Shown: positions 50,046 through 61,219, counted from the first letter of the stretch. The stretch: DNA of 64,000 nucleotides from Erigeron canadensis (GCF_010389155.1 NC_057766.1:28281516-28345515), one strand, 5' to 3'. A program made the numbers and translations. Notes: generated by a model not told the origin, from the sequence alone.

Positions 50046-50664
50046 GAGGCCGGCTTGGTCTCTGTGGGTTTTTTCCGTATGGAATTGGTGCAACCGGATA
50101 TGAATTTCATAAGGTTTTGATTAATTATCTGTATTTTTTGGGATTTTTACCTCCGATTTTACTAATTATCTGTAACTTTTTTTTTTGTCATGAATATGTG
50201 TTACCCAATTCTAGCTCAACATGATCCATCAAGTTCATAGATGTCAACTGACTTGCCGATAGATTTTCAAATTTCAGAGACAAATCGATATAACATACAA
50301 ATTTGTCATCTGATCGTATATCTTATGACATGACTTTGTATCCAAGACATGAACCTTGATGCATTGATTAATTATCCGTAATAACAATATATATCTTGTT
50401 AGTTTTGATAAGTACTAGCGAATTGTTTGATTACTACAAGCCAAAAAACCAGTGTTAATTACGTCATATTTAATTTATAAGAACAGGCAGCCATTGCATG
50501 ATGATGAAACTACAAAAGAAAATTCTCCTTTGGCGTAAACAATGACAATGTAGATATAGTATTTATATATAAAAATTCATGTACGTTCGGTTTGTTGGTG
50601 CTTAGCTAACTACCACTTATTTGATAGTTTAAATAAATTTGAAGCGAAAACTAATCAACAAGTT

Positions 50665-50746
50665 CCGCTGTAGCACAATCAACTCTTGAATTGTTCAATC
50701 AAGCCGGCTCCTTAATTGGAGTCCCAGGTTCGAGTCCTGGCAGCGG
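50665..50746 (+). ncRNA. tRNA-like unit, copy F (best preserved)
   Basis: Outer stem CCGCTG/CAGCGG pairs at all six positions. T8-A9 and a partial A-box (TAGCACAAT) follow, then hairpin CTTGA-n9-TCAAG, hairpin CTCC-TTAATT-GGAG, and the T-arm CCAGG-TTCGAGT-CCTGG. The B-box GGTTCGAGTCC fits the consensus exactly. Six Ts are at 50757-50762. TTAAATAAAT and CAA upstream match copy E. It has four stems but no standard D-arm and a 6-base instead of a 7-base middle loop, so an ordinary amino-acid tRNA is unlikely. Confidence 0.55.
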
Positions 50747-51515
50747 TAACATATTGTTTTTTAACAGTTTTTTTTTTCAACCACATCATAGTTTGACCAA
50801 ATTGCATATATACAAGGTGATTTTTTTAATCAAATTAAAAGTCTGTGATTTCACTGGATTGTTTATATTCTTTCTTTTCTTTATCATGATTTTTTCCCAA
50901 TAGTTTCCCTAAATTATTTATATTTATCCTTTTTTAATAATTTTTGACCCAATATAGACTAAATTATGTGTATTCCTTTCTTTTCATGGTTCTTTGCCCG
51001 ATAATTGGACTAAAATATTTTTATTTGTCATGATTTTTAGCCCAGTAATTCTACTAAATGTCCTATATGCCTTTCTTTTTGTCATGATTTCTTACCCCGT
51101 TCTAGCTCACCACGGTCGAGTTCAAAGGTGAAAACTGATGACTTGCCATTAGTTTGTTATGTTTCATCAGCACAGTCAATATATGTATATATATATATAC
51201 ATACAACTTCCTGTTAGGATTATATATTCTGCACGTTCGAAAGCTACTCTACGATGCCCATGTCCGGTTAGAACAATGTTGTATAATTTTTACCCATATT
51301 TATAATTTTTGTCCATGCTCCCTTTTGAGAATTATCGACTAACCAATGCATACAGACGATTATTAGCAAATACTCCTTCCTTGATGATCATGTGATAACA
51401 AGGGACAACATATATCTTTTGCCATGTCTTCTTACTAAAGACATGAACCTTGATGCATTGATTATCCACAACGACAATCCTGTTAGGATTATATACAAGA
51501 GTAGTTCGAATTTCA
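50747..51515. other. Spacer with shared downstream module
   Basis: No gene. Words such as GCTCACCACGGTCGAGTT, GCCATGTCTTC and CCTTGATGCATTGATTA recur in order after several tRNA-like units (46.2, 48.6 and 50.3 kb). They mark the downstream half of the duplicated spacer. Confidence 0.5.
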
Positions 51516-52816
51516 TCATATGCATAGTCGCAAAAGAGGTAATGCTATAGTAATAAAAACATAACTAAAAGAATAGAGGTTAGGTAAATCAAAAAGACTT
51601 TTCAAAGTATAAAAAGCTTTAAAAAAAGTTCTGGTTGAAGTTGCTTTTATAAGATCAATCTTTGTTGCTGGGAAACACATTTTGTTGATATTATGGATAG
51701 TAGAGGACAGGTGACTTTGATACAATATTATCTCAGACTTATCTTCGAGACCACTGATGTTGAGTTCATGTAAATCTCCACTTTTCAGTTTGTAAATAAA
51801 CAACCCACCATATATACGCTCTTTGATTAATATGTCCCCGTCTTGGTTACAACACTGTAAACCACGCAAGGATAAAAAACAGTCGCCACTATTTACAGGT
51901 GATGCACAATGGAACTGACAGTACGACACCCACTCTTTGTGCTTCAATATCCATACCAGTACGCTATCATCAATTTTATATGCATATCCGACTTTATCAT
52001 GTATATTAAGCAGCTCATCCTCATTAATAACCAGTCTCTGCCTAGTTGTCATTGTTGGTCTGGAGGAGGATCAATCGACCCAAATTCCTCCTTGGTCACA
52101 TCAAAGTATATTACATTGTGTATGACAACGTCTCCATGCGTACCAGGCCAACGGAGATTAATAGCCCAATACAAGAGTCCTTTAACAAATACACCTTGAC
52201 CCTTTATCATAGAACAATCGTCCGGGATTTGAGGTATCTTTCGCCATGAGTATGTGCCCAATACATGAACCATGGTGCATGAATTCCCCAAATCCGTTAA
52301 TGAGGTTGGTCTACTATTAAAAAGAAACACCACCTTGAAGGTTTTGGTAGAATCATCAAAACCAAGCCCATATGCCTTTACATAACTTGGATGATACAGA
52401 AGATCAACGAATGGCAACTCATAACGTTCTTTCCTTAGAGGATGGATCACGAGATAACAACTAGTACTATAAAAGTTATGTTGATGGAATAAGATCATCC
52501 CATTGCAAACACCTATATCTAGGATCGTACCTCCCTTAGACTCAAACCTATAAAGCGGGTCTTGTTTCACCTCAAAAACAGTATTACCTTCTTTGGGCTC
52601 GATATTACTCCCAATGCCCAGACCCAATTGTTTGGGAAGTGTAGCGCATTGGCCGTTTAACATCATTAGTATTGGCTCATTGACATGAATGCTTACAAGG
52701 TAAGGATCATCAATGTAGTTGCACCATGGTTTGCATACACAACGAAAACGAGCTAAAGATTCGACTGGCAACCTTGAAAAGATGTCGTAGAGGGTATCTT
52801 TAGGCAAATCAGCCAT
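51516..52816 (-). pseudogene. F-box protein gene with one frameshift
   Basis: The first frame (52816-52049) starts MADLPKDTLYDIFSRLPVES, an F-box, and runs through the F-box-associated region to IDPPPDQQ. The rest continues at 52052-51516 in another frame with HDKVGYAYKIDDSVLVWILK. Compared with the intact paralogue at 59148-60371, one base is missing just after the IDPPP codons, near 52065. The two frames overlap in ATGA, which could tempt one to call two genes. If translated, the first part would still be an F-box adaptor for an SCF ubiquitin ligase with a short substrate region. Confidence 0.85.
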
Positions 52817-53439
52817 GGATTAATGCCAGAGCCGTCTCCGAGGGCAATATATATAACAGGGTCCTAAAATAGTAGTCACTGAATTATGGAAAATGCTAAT
52901 AACAACAATTAATTATAGTATTATAGCAATTAAAAGAAGTCTCATGAACTTGGATTCAACACAAGAGAAAAAACCTAAACTATGGATTAATGTATGAAGT
53001 TAGTAAGTTTGGTGATGAAGTGTTGGCCTAATCTTTGGTAGGGTATTTATATGATAAACTTATCATTGGCTAATCTCTGATTTTGTTTCACTTTGATCTA
53101 ATAACAATCCTATATTATTGTTTTTCAAAATTAAACAAATAAGATAAAAATTAAAATCAGATAAAATTAAAAATTATACAAAGAAAGAAATTACCTGGAA
53201 AAAACTGTGAAAAAGTGAGTACGTAACCACAGTGGGTTGGTCTTGGTGGTCTCGAAGGTATCAAAATTTAAAGATCCTGATGTTATACATAATGAGTACG
53301 TGAGTGCTGATATTTTTTGGGCTAACCTATATGGCCATACGTATGTTGAACAAAAGTTTTTGGGCCCCTTGAACGTCCTGGGCTTAAGCCTTTCCTACCC
53401 TGCTCAAAGATGGCTCTATTGAATACTAAAATTTTACCC
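52817..53439. promoter_or_regulatory. F-box upstream module, copy 1
   Basis: The sequence upstream of the F-box start is shared with 56.9-57.3 and 60.4-60.9 kb, including GGTGATGAAGTGTTGGCCTA and the ACCTGGAAAAAACTGTG block near 53193. That block on the minus strand gives a good splice donor, suggesting a 5' leader intron. The spacing and order of the words are kept between copies. Confidence 0.55.
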
Positions 53440-53640
53440 GTGCGATACATGATTGGTGAATAGTTTATCCAAAATATATGGAATTTGAATGAAGTTCGTT
53501 GTAGTTTATGCAAAAATCCCTGTGGGGACAGATAAACCCTGACCAGGCCTTATCGGGTCAGGAATTCAGTCTTGGCCCGGGTTTGGGCCTTACAGCGGAA
53601 TTTTATTAAGATACTTTTTTTAATAGCTATGTTGTGAACC
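53440..53640. repeat. Spacer module R, copy 2
   Basis: Same ordered words as copy 1 at 34.2 kb: TTTATGCAAAAA, ATAAACC.TGACCA.GCCTT, CAGTCTTGG.CCGGG. Confidence 0.7.
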
Positions 53641-53822
53641 AGACTACTAATTACACAGGTGAAAAAGAAGTGGAGGGTTTCAGGAAGGTGGATGTTACTC
53701 ACAGTTAGCATCATGACGTTCATGATATGATCACCATAACTCAATGTTTTATGCTGTATCTCATTGTAACTTCTCTTTGTTTTTGACTTTCTACTGTTAA
53801 TTCCATCAAAACGGCAACGATA

Positions 53823-53945
53823 ACGGTACCTAATCTCGGCAAAGCCGGGGTACGGAGGAGGTATGATGTAGACAGACCTTACCTCTACTCAAAGGTAGAG
53901 AGGCTGTTTCCAGATCCATCAAGGTGGAAGGAACCTCCAACCCAA
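53823..53945 (-). mobile_element. Au-like SINE remnant
   Basis: It contains GATGTAGACAGACCTTACCT and GGTAGAGAGGCTGTTTCCAG, the same core as the SINE in the MLH3 intron at 17.7 kb. The tRNA-like head is not clear here. Confidence 0.55.
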
Positions 53946-54840
53946 GAATGATAAAAGAATATGGTTAGATCCACCGGAGTTGGGCCTTTAACCCGAAAGA
54001 GAATAATCTCGATCTGAAACTCTCAATCTCAAAAACCCTGATCTCAATCTCAAAAACGCTCAGTCTCCGATATAAGGATCCAGGAAAAAGAGCCGTTGGG
54101 GAAGGAGAGAGCAGAGGGTAGAGAGAGAAACCCTGTGAAGATATTACAGTTAGTAGCGATCTAAAAAAATATGTTAATTCCATCGAAAGCGAGTGGTTAT
54201 ACAATGATGAGATCGGGCCATTACATGAACCATTTACAATACATACGTCATCTTAACACAACCATTAACTACCTAGTCAAAAATAAAAATATAAAAACAA
54301 CAAAATGTAATAATATACGCAGAGGTGGAGCCTCGCCATAGCCCATCCTCAAATACAAAACTGGCCATACTCCGTTATACAGTATACTCATGTTGAAGCA
54401 ATAAAAGTCTTGTAAGCATTATATATTTCGCTTCGTTTCCTTTTCTTTTTTTGAACGACAGAATTAACTATATTAATTTATATATATTACTGGTATATTT
54501 TATCTAACTGATAATAATCATATAATCTAAAACTTTCATGAAAAATAAATACCACAACAAAAACTACAAAAAGTTTTTTGAATGTATTACTAAAAAAATT
54601 ATTACAACAACAAACCTTGACATGATATTGATAGACGAACAAGTTAAACAATTTCGTCAATGATCCCGTTAGTACATTCTGCTACTTTGATTTTCATTAC
54701 ATTAATTATCTTTGAATTAACCGGTTTGTTCTTTCATAATTTTAGTTACATTATTGAATTCACCGGTTTGTTCCTTAACAGCTTTTCTTGGATTACATGT
54801 ATTTAACTCTATCATTAATATGTCATTAACAATCCTTGTA

Positions 54841-55140
54841 TTTGACACAGGTCTAAATCTAGTACGATAACAATTCTATATTATTTTTATATTTAAATTT
54901 AACAAAGAAGATAATAATTAAAATCAGATAAGAATAAAAATTAAAAACTGTGAAAAAGAGAGTACCTAACTTGAGACGTTTTTGATGGGGTAATACCTGG
55001 TGATCTCGAAGGTATCCAAAATTTTAAGTTCCGATGTGTATAGAATGAGTACGTGAGTTCTGATATTTTTGGGCCAACCCATATGTATAGCTGAGTTAAA
55101 CTAACTGGGCTTAACCGCTTAAGCCTTTCCAACCTTGCTC
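54841..55140. promoter_or_regulatory. Orphan F-box upstream module
   Basis: A further copy of the F-box upstream block: the AACTGTGAAAAAGAGAGTACC element, a GATCTCGAAGGTATC word and the GGCTTAA.C...AAGCCTTTCC end. No F-box coding sequence is found on its gene side (left). It is either a partial duplicate or the leftover of a deleted gene. Confidence 0.55.
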
Positions 55141-55899
55141 AAGAAAAAACCCAAACAGCTTTAAATTATATAAATGGAAATTAATAGAAGTAACAAAACA
55201 AAGTGAGCCTTGGTTGGGGTGGTTTTGCAATTAACTTTGTGTGTGAAGGTGATCGATCACCATTGCAAATCCTCCTATTTTAATCGTTTTAAAAATTTCT
55301 CAAGTTTTTTCCCCCTAACTTTACTCGGGATACGCGAGTTAATAAGTTTGATTAAGAGGGTGTTTATTATGTGGCTTATTTGCATTATCTGAACCGTTAT
55401 CATGTTGTAATTGATTAGCAACGGATGTCGTCATGTGTTGTTGCCCAAGTGATAAAGATGCTCCTCGTTAAAAGATTGTACGTACTACGCCGTTAAAAAG
55501 CAATTATATATCCTTCTAAAAAATGCTCCTAATAATCCTCTTAATACATTTCCTTCATGTCAAATGTAATCCATTAATTATTTCTCCTAATATCATCCTT
55601 TAATCACACCATGTGTTATAAACATATTATCAAGATTTAAGAGGATTCTTTGGAAAATTAATTCGATTAATCATTTTCCTTATAAAAAAAAAAATATTAA
55701 ACTACAAAGCAAATCAAAAAAGGATTTGAAGGAAGAGACTCTGGCCCGGTATCTTTGAGTGCATCCCCAAGGATCTCATTTAAGGACTCTTTATACGTAT
55801 CTACAAGAATAACACCACCCAATTTTGTCAAAAGTGGAACATTGGGATGTGAAATGAACAAAAAGGTTTTTCTGAAACTTATACCGTATGAGGTAAGGG
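55141..55899. other. Spacer without a gene
   Basis: AT-rich. A short MITE-like word GAGGGTGTTTATTATGTGG near 55356 resembles the element at 49.55 kb. Nothing else is recognised. Confidence 0.35.
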
Positions 55900-56900
55900 A
55901 TAAAATTTAAAAATTGAAAATTTCAGAGTAAATCCCGGATAGAAGAAGACAGGTGACTTTGATACAATAGAAATTCCCACTTTTCATATTGATGCTGAGT
56001 TTATGTAAATCGCCAGTTTTCAGTTCGTAAATAAACCATCGAATAGTAACATCATATCTCATCGATCTCTCTGATTAATAGGTCCCCGTCTTCGTTACAA
56101 CACCCCGAACCACTTAAGCTTAATTAATATACTCGAATAACTGCCACCACCGGCCAAGAGGAGGGTTTCGCTGTACGTGACAGTACTCTTCGTGCTTCAA
56201 TATCAATACGTTTATGCCATTATTGATTTCATATATATACATATCCGAGTTTATCACGTATATTAACCAACCAGATGATCAACATTATTAGTCAGTTGTG
56301 TCGTCCTGCTTGTTGATATTGCATGTGGTTGGTTTTGGAGGAGGATCAATCGACCCAAATTCTTCACTTCCTTGGTCACGTCAAAGTAAATTACATACCG
56401 AACTCTACCTTGATCACGAAAAGTAAGCCAATACAAGAGTCAGTCGGTGAACAGACACACCTTGACTCTGAAAAAATTCCGGGATTTTAGGTATCTTTCT
56501 CCACGAGTTTGTTCCCAATACATGAACCAAGCTAGGTGCATAAGTTCACGGCCGGGGATGTCATTAATGACGTTTTGTTTCTTTGAAAAACACACACCAC
56601 CTTGAAGGTGTTGGTAGCTAGAATCATCAAGACCAAGCCCATATTTTGGGTGATGACTTTCATAAATCTCAATGTGTGGGAACTCATAACGTTCTTTCCT
56701 TAGAGGACGGATCATAAGAAAATCCAAACGGATGTTTTGATAATAAGATCATCCCATTACAAACACCTGCTATATTCAGGACCAACCCTCCCTTAGACGG
56801 GAACCTATAATTAATCGAGTCTTGTTTCAAGTCAAATATAAACCTTCTTTCGACTCCGTGATTCTCACTAAGCCTAGTTGTTTAGCATACTGGCTGTGTA
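55900..56900 (-). pseudogene. F-box pseudogene lacking its F-box
   Basis: The C-terminal and middle parts align with the intact paralogue, for example IRPLRKERYE and YGLGLDDS, but many frameshifts and stops are present. At about 56890 the coding sequence stops before the F-box. The next bases are already the upstream flank seen at 60400-60440, so the first roughly 180 coding bases were deleted and the promoter side joined to the substrate-binding region. Confidence 0.82.
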
Positions 56901-57303
56901 CAATAATCAAAAACAAGTTAACAATTCATGAATTTGGATTATTAGATAAAGATATATAGAATTATAAAAGGTAAACAAAACAAATAAAAAAAACATAACT
57001 GTGGGTTAATGTATGCCGTTTGTAAGTTTGGTAATGAAGTATTGGCCTATCTCTTGAGTTTATGTAATAAACTTGTGATTGGCTAATCTTGATTTTGTTT
57101 ATTTTTAACATAATACACTTACAATTCTAAAGAAATTACCTGGAGAAAACTGTGAAAAATAATACAGTAACCTAACTTCAGACCTTTTAGATAGGATAGA
57201 TATACTTGGTGGTTTAGAAGGTATCAAAATTTATATGTTCCTGATGAGCACGTGAGTGCTGTATAGCAGGTTAAACAAAACTTTTGGGCCCCCTGGGGCT
57301 TAA
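56901..57303. promoter_or_regulatory. F-box upstream module, copy 3
   Basis: The stretch is collinear with 60390-60870 and 52817-53390. It has the same TTAATGTATGC word, the ACCTGGAGAAAACTGTG splice-donor block and the GGCTTAA end. The MITE inserted exactly at that TAA. Confidence 0.55.
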
Positions 57304-57651
57304 GGGGGCGTTTGGTTATAGAAAACACTCCTTGTTTTCTATTTTTTGTTTTTCAAGAAAACATGGAAAACAGAAAACACGTTCTAATTATAGATTTCTA
57401 AAAAACAAAAAACAAGGTTTTTTATTTTTCCATAGAAAATTTGAAAACATCTTTTTCTTTTCTATTTTCCATTTTCATTTTCCAATTCATTCCACCCCCT
57501 CCCCTCACAACTCTAACATGTTTTCTAGTTTTCTAATTAGAACGCGTTTTTATAATTTTTATTTGTTTTCTAAAAAACAAAAACCCCTTTTATTTTCTAG
57601 AAAATTTAAAAATGAAAAACTATAAAACATTTTGAACAACCAAACACGCCC
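57304..57651. mobile_element. Tourist-like (PIF/Harbinger) MITE
   Basis: Ends GGGGGCGTTTGGTT and AACCAAACACGCCC are inverted repeats. TAA is duplicated on both sides (57301-57303 and 57652-57654). The 348-bp interior is full of GAAAAC/GTTTTC inverted repeats and has no transposase. Paralogous spacers near 60866 and 53391 show the same site with one TAA and no insert. Confidence 0.85.
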
Positions 57652-57719
57652 TAAGCCTCTCCTATCCAGCTCAAAGACGGATCACATGAATACTAAATTT
57701 GTTTCCGTACAATACATGA

Positions 57720-57910
57720 TGTTGAATAATTTATACAAAATATTGGGAATTGAATAAAATTAAGTTTAGGTTATTTAGAAAGCCCTGTCGGCCAGATAAA
57801 CCATGACCAAGCCTTATCGAGCCAGGATCCCAGTCTTAGTCCGGGCCTAAGACCAGATTTGGGCTTTGCCAACTGGAAATTAATCTTTCTTAAACTAAAT
57901 TAATGGTAAA
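57720..57910. repeat. Spacer module R, copy 3
   Basis: Same ordered words as the other R copies: AGCCCTGTCGG, GATAAACCATGACCAAGCCT, GGGCCTAAGACC, GGGCTTTG. Confidence 0.72.
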
Positions 57911-57964
57911 ATCTATACTTCATTAACGTGTGGCGTTTTAAGATGTACGGTAAATAAATCGTAA

Positions 57965-58440
57965 AAAGGACCGCATTTTTCATTTTTTTGCGTTTTTTTT
58001 AACGACTAAAACTTAAATTATATTAATAAAACCACTAGCAAGATGCTAGAGGTCAAGTTACAAATAAACATTACAAATCTAGAAATACAAAACTTTACAC
58101 ATTCTAGATTCCACCCAGAATTTAACTGCTAAGGTCGCAAAAGGGTTGAAAAAACTTATGCCAATTACAGGGAACCTAAGACATAAGAAAAAATCCCACC
58201 CACAAAGGCCGAGCCACCGGTTTTCACTTTGTAGTGTTTTTAATGCGACCCCAAACAAGTTCTGAGGCACTAAGACAAAGTAACTGGAAAAAACGACCAG
58301 TCTCAAACATAAATCGGTCTCTCCTTCCAAGAATTCCAAGAAGACGAATGCTTCCTGTAACAATAAACAGCTAGATGGCGCCCAAGTTGGAGCACTCGGA
58401 TAGATGTAATCTGATTAGGATGCAGAGTTACTAAAGAGAA
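57965..58440 (-). mobile_element. Possible LINE 3' end remnant
   Basis: Read on the minus strand, the end has a TTTTATTAATATAATTTAAG stretch, then a TCGTT and an A-run. This resembles the 3' tails of plant LINEs. No reverse-transcriptase motif is visible in the 94-codon frame at 58079-58363, so this is a weak call. Confidence 0.3.
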
Positions 58441-59147
58441 ACCAAATTATCAAAGTTAGTTAGCGTCTCCAAATTTAAATATCAACATAATTCTGCTAAG
58501 AATAATAAAAGTATATACAATAACTTGTTCAGAAGTAGAGATATCAGCATACACGCAAAAAAATGGTGAAAGATGCTCTGTACTTTTTAGCTATGCTGTG
58601 AACTAAACTAAATATGTTTTGAATAGTAAGGTGGATGTTACTCGGAATTAGCATAATGAAGGTGAACGACATTCACGACATGATCACCATAAATTAATCT
58701 TTGATGTTGTCTCATTTTAACTTAGTTAGTTGCACCATATATATACAGCTCACATACCCCGGTAACTACTTACCGTCACTAATTTTAGAAATCCTTATGC
58801 TAAATTCCTGGCTTCGTCTTTTGAATATATATAAGGCAAACTTCTTTTAAGCACTTCAATTCTTTTTATCTTCTTACATATCTTTTAATGTTTCTACAAT
58901 AATGAAAACAACAACACAATATCCAATTCCGTCAAAGACATTGTAAGAAAAGTGAAATGTAAAAACCCATACCTTAACTCGATCTAAAGATCGAGACTTC
59001 CAGATTTATGTATGTGTTTATACAACTGTTTAGCTAACAAAAACATATCTTCAAACATTATTCCTCTAATGAACAAAGTAACTCAAGGATTTTCTCAAAC
59101 TTAGTACGTAATAGGTAAAGGAGAAAATTATGGAAACACAAAAGAAA
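58441..59147. other. F-box gene 3' flank
   Basis: AT-rich and downstream of the intact F-box gene. A stretch near 59025-59110 with AACATTATTCCTCTAATGAAC recurs at 63.48-63.55 kb downstream of the partial F-box gene, so the 3' flanks are also duplicated. Confidence 0.5.
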
Positions 59148-60371
59148 CTAGAAATCAAAACACTCTAAAAGGGTAGAAGTGAAAAGCATTTTCAAACTAA
59201 AAAAACCTTTTAAAAAGGTTCTGGTTGAAGTGGCTTTTATAAGATCAATCTTTGTTGCTGGAAGAGGCATTTTGTTGATATAGTGGATAGTAGAAGACAG
59301 GTGACTTTGATACAATATAATCTTAGAATTATATTCGAGACCATTGATGTTGACTTCATGTAAATCGCCACTTTCCAGTTTGTAAATAAAAAACCGGCCA
59401 GGATCATGATATTTACCCGCTCTGATTAATAGGTCCCCGTCTTGGTTACAACACCCTAAACCACGTAAGGATATATCATAGCTACAACTAAGCAGTGGTG
59501 CGCAATGGAACTGACCGTACGACAACCATTCTTTGTGCTTCAGTATCCATACCTGTACGCTATCATCAATTTTATATGCATATCCGAGTTTATCATTTAT
59601 ATTAACCAACTGATCCATTGTTGATATTGTTGGTTTTGGAGGAGGATCAATAACCCCAAATTCCTCCTTCCTCACATCAAAGTATGTTAATTTGCACATG
59701 TCAGTGTGTTCATTCTCAGAAGAAGCATTAACCCAATGCAAGAGTCCTTTAACAAAGACGCCTTGACCGTACATTTTATAACATTCCGGGATCTGAGGTA
59801 TCTTTCGCCACAAGTATGTGCCCAATATATGAACCATGGTGCATAAATTATCCAGCTGTGACGTTAATCTTGTAAAAAGAAACACCACCTTGAAGGTTTT
59901 GGTAGAATCATCAAAACCAAGCCCATATGCATTTGGACAACTTAAAGGAAACTGAAGATCAAGGAATGGCAACTCATAGCGTTCTTTCCTTAGAGGATGG
60001 ATCACGAGAAAACTGACATCATCAAGGAATTCGTCGTCATCTTGTGCGAGTAAGATCATCCCATTGCTGATACCTATATCCTGGATCTGACTTCCCTTAG
60101 ACTTAAACCTATAAATCGGGTCCTGTTTCACCTCGAAAACAGTATTGCCTTCTTTTGATTCGATGATACTCACTATGCCTGGTCGTTTGGGAAGTGTAGC
60201 GCATTCTCCGTTTAACATCATTAGTATTGGCTCATTGACATGAATACTTACAAGGTAAGGATCATCAATGTAGTTGCACCATGGTTTGCATACACATCGA
60301 AAACGAGCTAAAGATTCGACTGGCAACCTTGAAAGGATGTCGTACAGGGCATCTTTAGGCAAATCAGCCAT
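59148..60371 (-). CDS. F-box protein with F-box-associated domain
   Basis: An intact 407-aa frame. The F-box is at residues 1-45 (LPKDALYDILSRLPVESLAR, CVCKPWCNYI) and should bind SKP1 in an SCF ubiquitin ligase. The rest matches an F-box-associated interaction domain, with GYAYKIDDSVQVWILKHKEW and ESGDLHEVNINGLE, and would choose the substrate, which is unknown. I start at the ATG at 60371, not at the TTG six codons earlier. The paralogue at 52816 starts with the same MADLPKD. A CCCAG acceptor sits three bases before this ATG and a CTCTAG|GTAAAT donor at 60682, so a 308-bp intron in the 5' leader is likely. It is the only uninterrupted copy of the family here. Confidence 0.88.
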   Translation of the reverse strand: MADLPKDALYDILSRLPVESLARFRCVCKPWCNYIDDPYLVSIHVNEPILMMLNGECATLPKRPGIVSIIESKEGNTVFEVKQDPIYRFKSKGSQIQDIGISNGMILLAQDDDEFLDDVSFLVIHPLRKERYELPFLDLQFPLSCPNAYGLGFDDSTKTFKVVFLFTRLTSQLDNLCTMVHILGTYLWRKIPQIPECYKMYGQGVFVKGLLHWVNASSENEHTDMCKLTYFDVRKEEFGVIDPPPKPTISTMDQLVNINDKLGYAYKIDDSVQVWILKHKEWLSYGQFHCAPLLSCSYDISLRGLGCCNQDGDLLIRAGKYHDPGRFFIYKLESGDLHEVNINGLEYNSKIILYQSHLSSTIHYINKMPLPATKIDLIKATSTRTFLKGFFSLKMLFTSTLLECFDF

Positions 60372-60374
60372 GCC

Positions 60375-60949
60375 CTGGGTTGATAACAATCAAAACAATT
60401 TATGAATTTGGATTAGATAAAGATATATAGAATTATAAAAAAGTAAACAAAATAAATAAAAAAACCTAAACTGTGGATTAATGTATGCAGTTTGTAAGTT
60501 TGGTAATGAAGTATTGGCCTATCTCTTGAGTTTTTGTAATAAATTAATGATTGGCTAATCTTGATTTTGTTTATTTTTAACATAATACTGTAACAATTCT
60601 ATATTATTGTTTTTCAAATTACACAAATAAGATAAAAATTAAAATTTGTCAAGAATAAAATTTATACAGAGAAAGAATTTACCTAGAGAAAACTGTGAAA
60701 AAGTGAGTACCTAACTGCAGACTTTTTGATGGGATAAACTTGGTGGTCTCGAAGGTACAAAAAATTTATATGTTCCTCATGAGTACGTGTGCTGTAATTT
60801 TTAGGGCTAACCCATATAAATAGCAAGTTAAACAAAACGTTTGGGTCCCTTAAATGTTCTGGGCTTAAGCCTTTCCTACCCAGCTCAAAAGCCGGCTCTG
60901 AATCTCTGATGAATATAGTACTGAATTTCTATCCATACAATACTTGATG
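60375..60949. promoter_or_regulatory. F-box leader intron and upstream module, copy 4
   Basis: It contains the predicted leader intron (60375-60682). It also has the shared upstream words through GGGCTTAAGCCTTTCC near 60860, which is the uninterrupted version of the MITE target site at 57.3 kb. Confidence 0.55.
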
Positions 60950-61180
60950 GTGACTAATTCTACCAAAATATTTGGAACTGATTAAAGTTGGTTCTAGGTT
61001 ATGCAAAAGCCCTGTCGAGCCAGATAAACCGTGACCAAGCCTTGTCGGGCCAGGATTTCAGTCTTAGGCTGGGCCTAAGACCGGATTTGGGCTTTGTTAG
61101 CTTTACACATCTCTAATTTATTAACTGGAAATTAAATTATTAATCTTTTTCTAAAACTAAATTAATGGTAAAATCTATAC
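60950..61180. repeat. Spacer module R, copy 4
   Basis: Same ordered words as at 34.2 kb, including ATAAACCGTGACCAAGCCTT and ACACATCTCTAATTTATT. It is followed by THEP1-derived sequence just as copy 1 is. Confidence 0.75.
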
Positions 61181-61219
61181 TTCATTAACACGTGTCGTTT
61201 ACAGAAATTTTGATGCGTA

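Noticed and set aside
51516..52052. Independent small protein gene downstream of the F-box frame
   Set aside because: Its residues continue the F-box-associated domain of the paralogue at 59148. The separate frame is explained by one missing base.
57284..57625. 113-codon open frame on the plus strand
   Set aside because: It is a translation of the MITE's GAAAAC/GTTTTC inverted repeats and has no domain.
60372..60389. Start of the F-box protein six codons upstream (MLSTQG)
   Set aside because: The first codon is TTG, and the predicted leader-intron acceptor and the paralogue both support the ATG at 60371.
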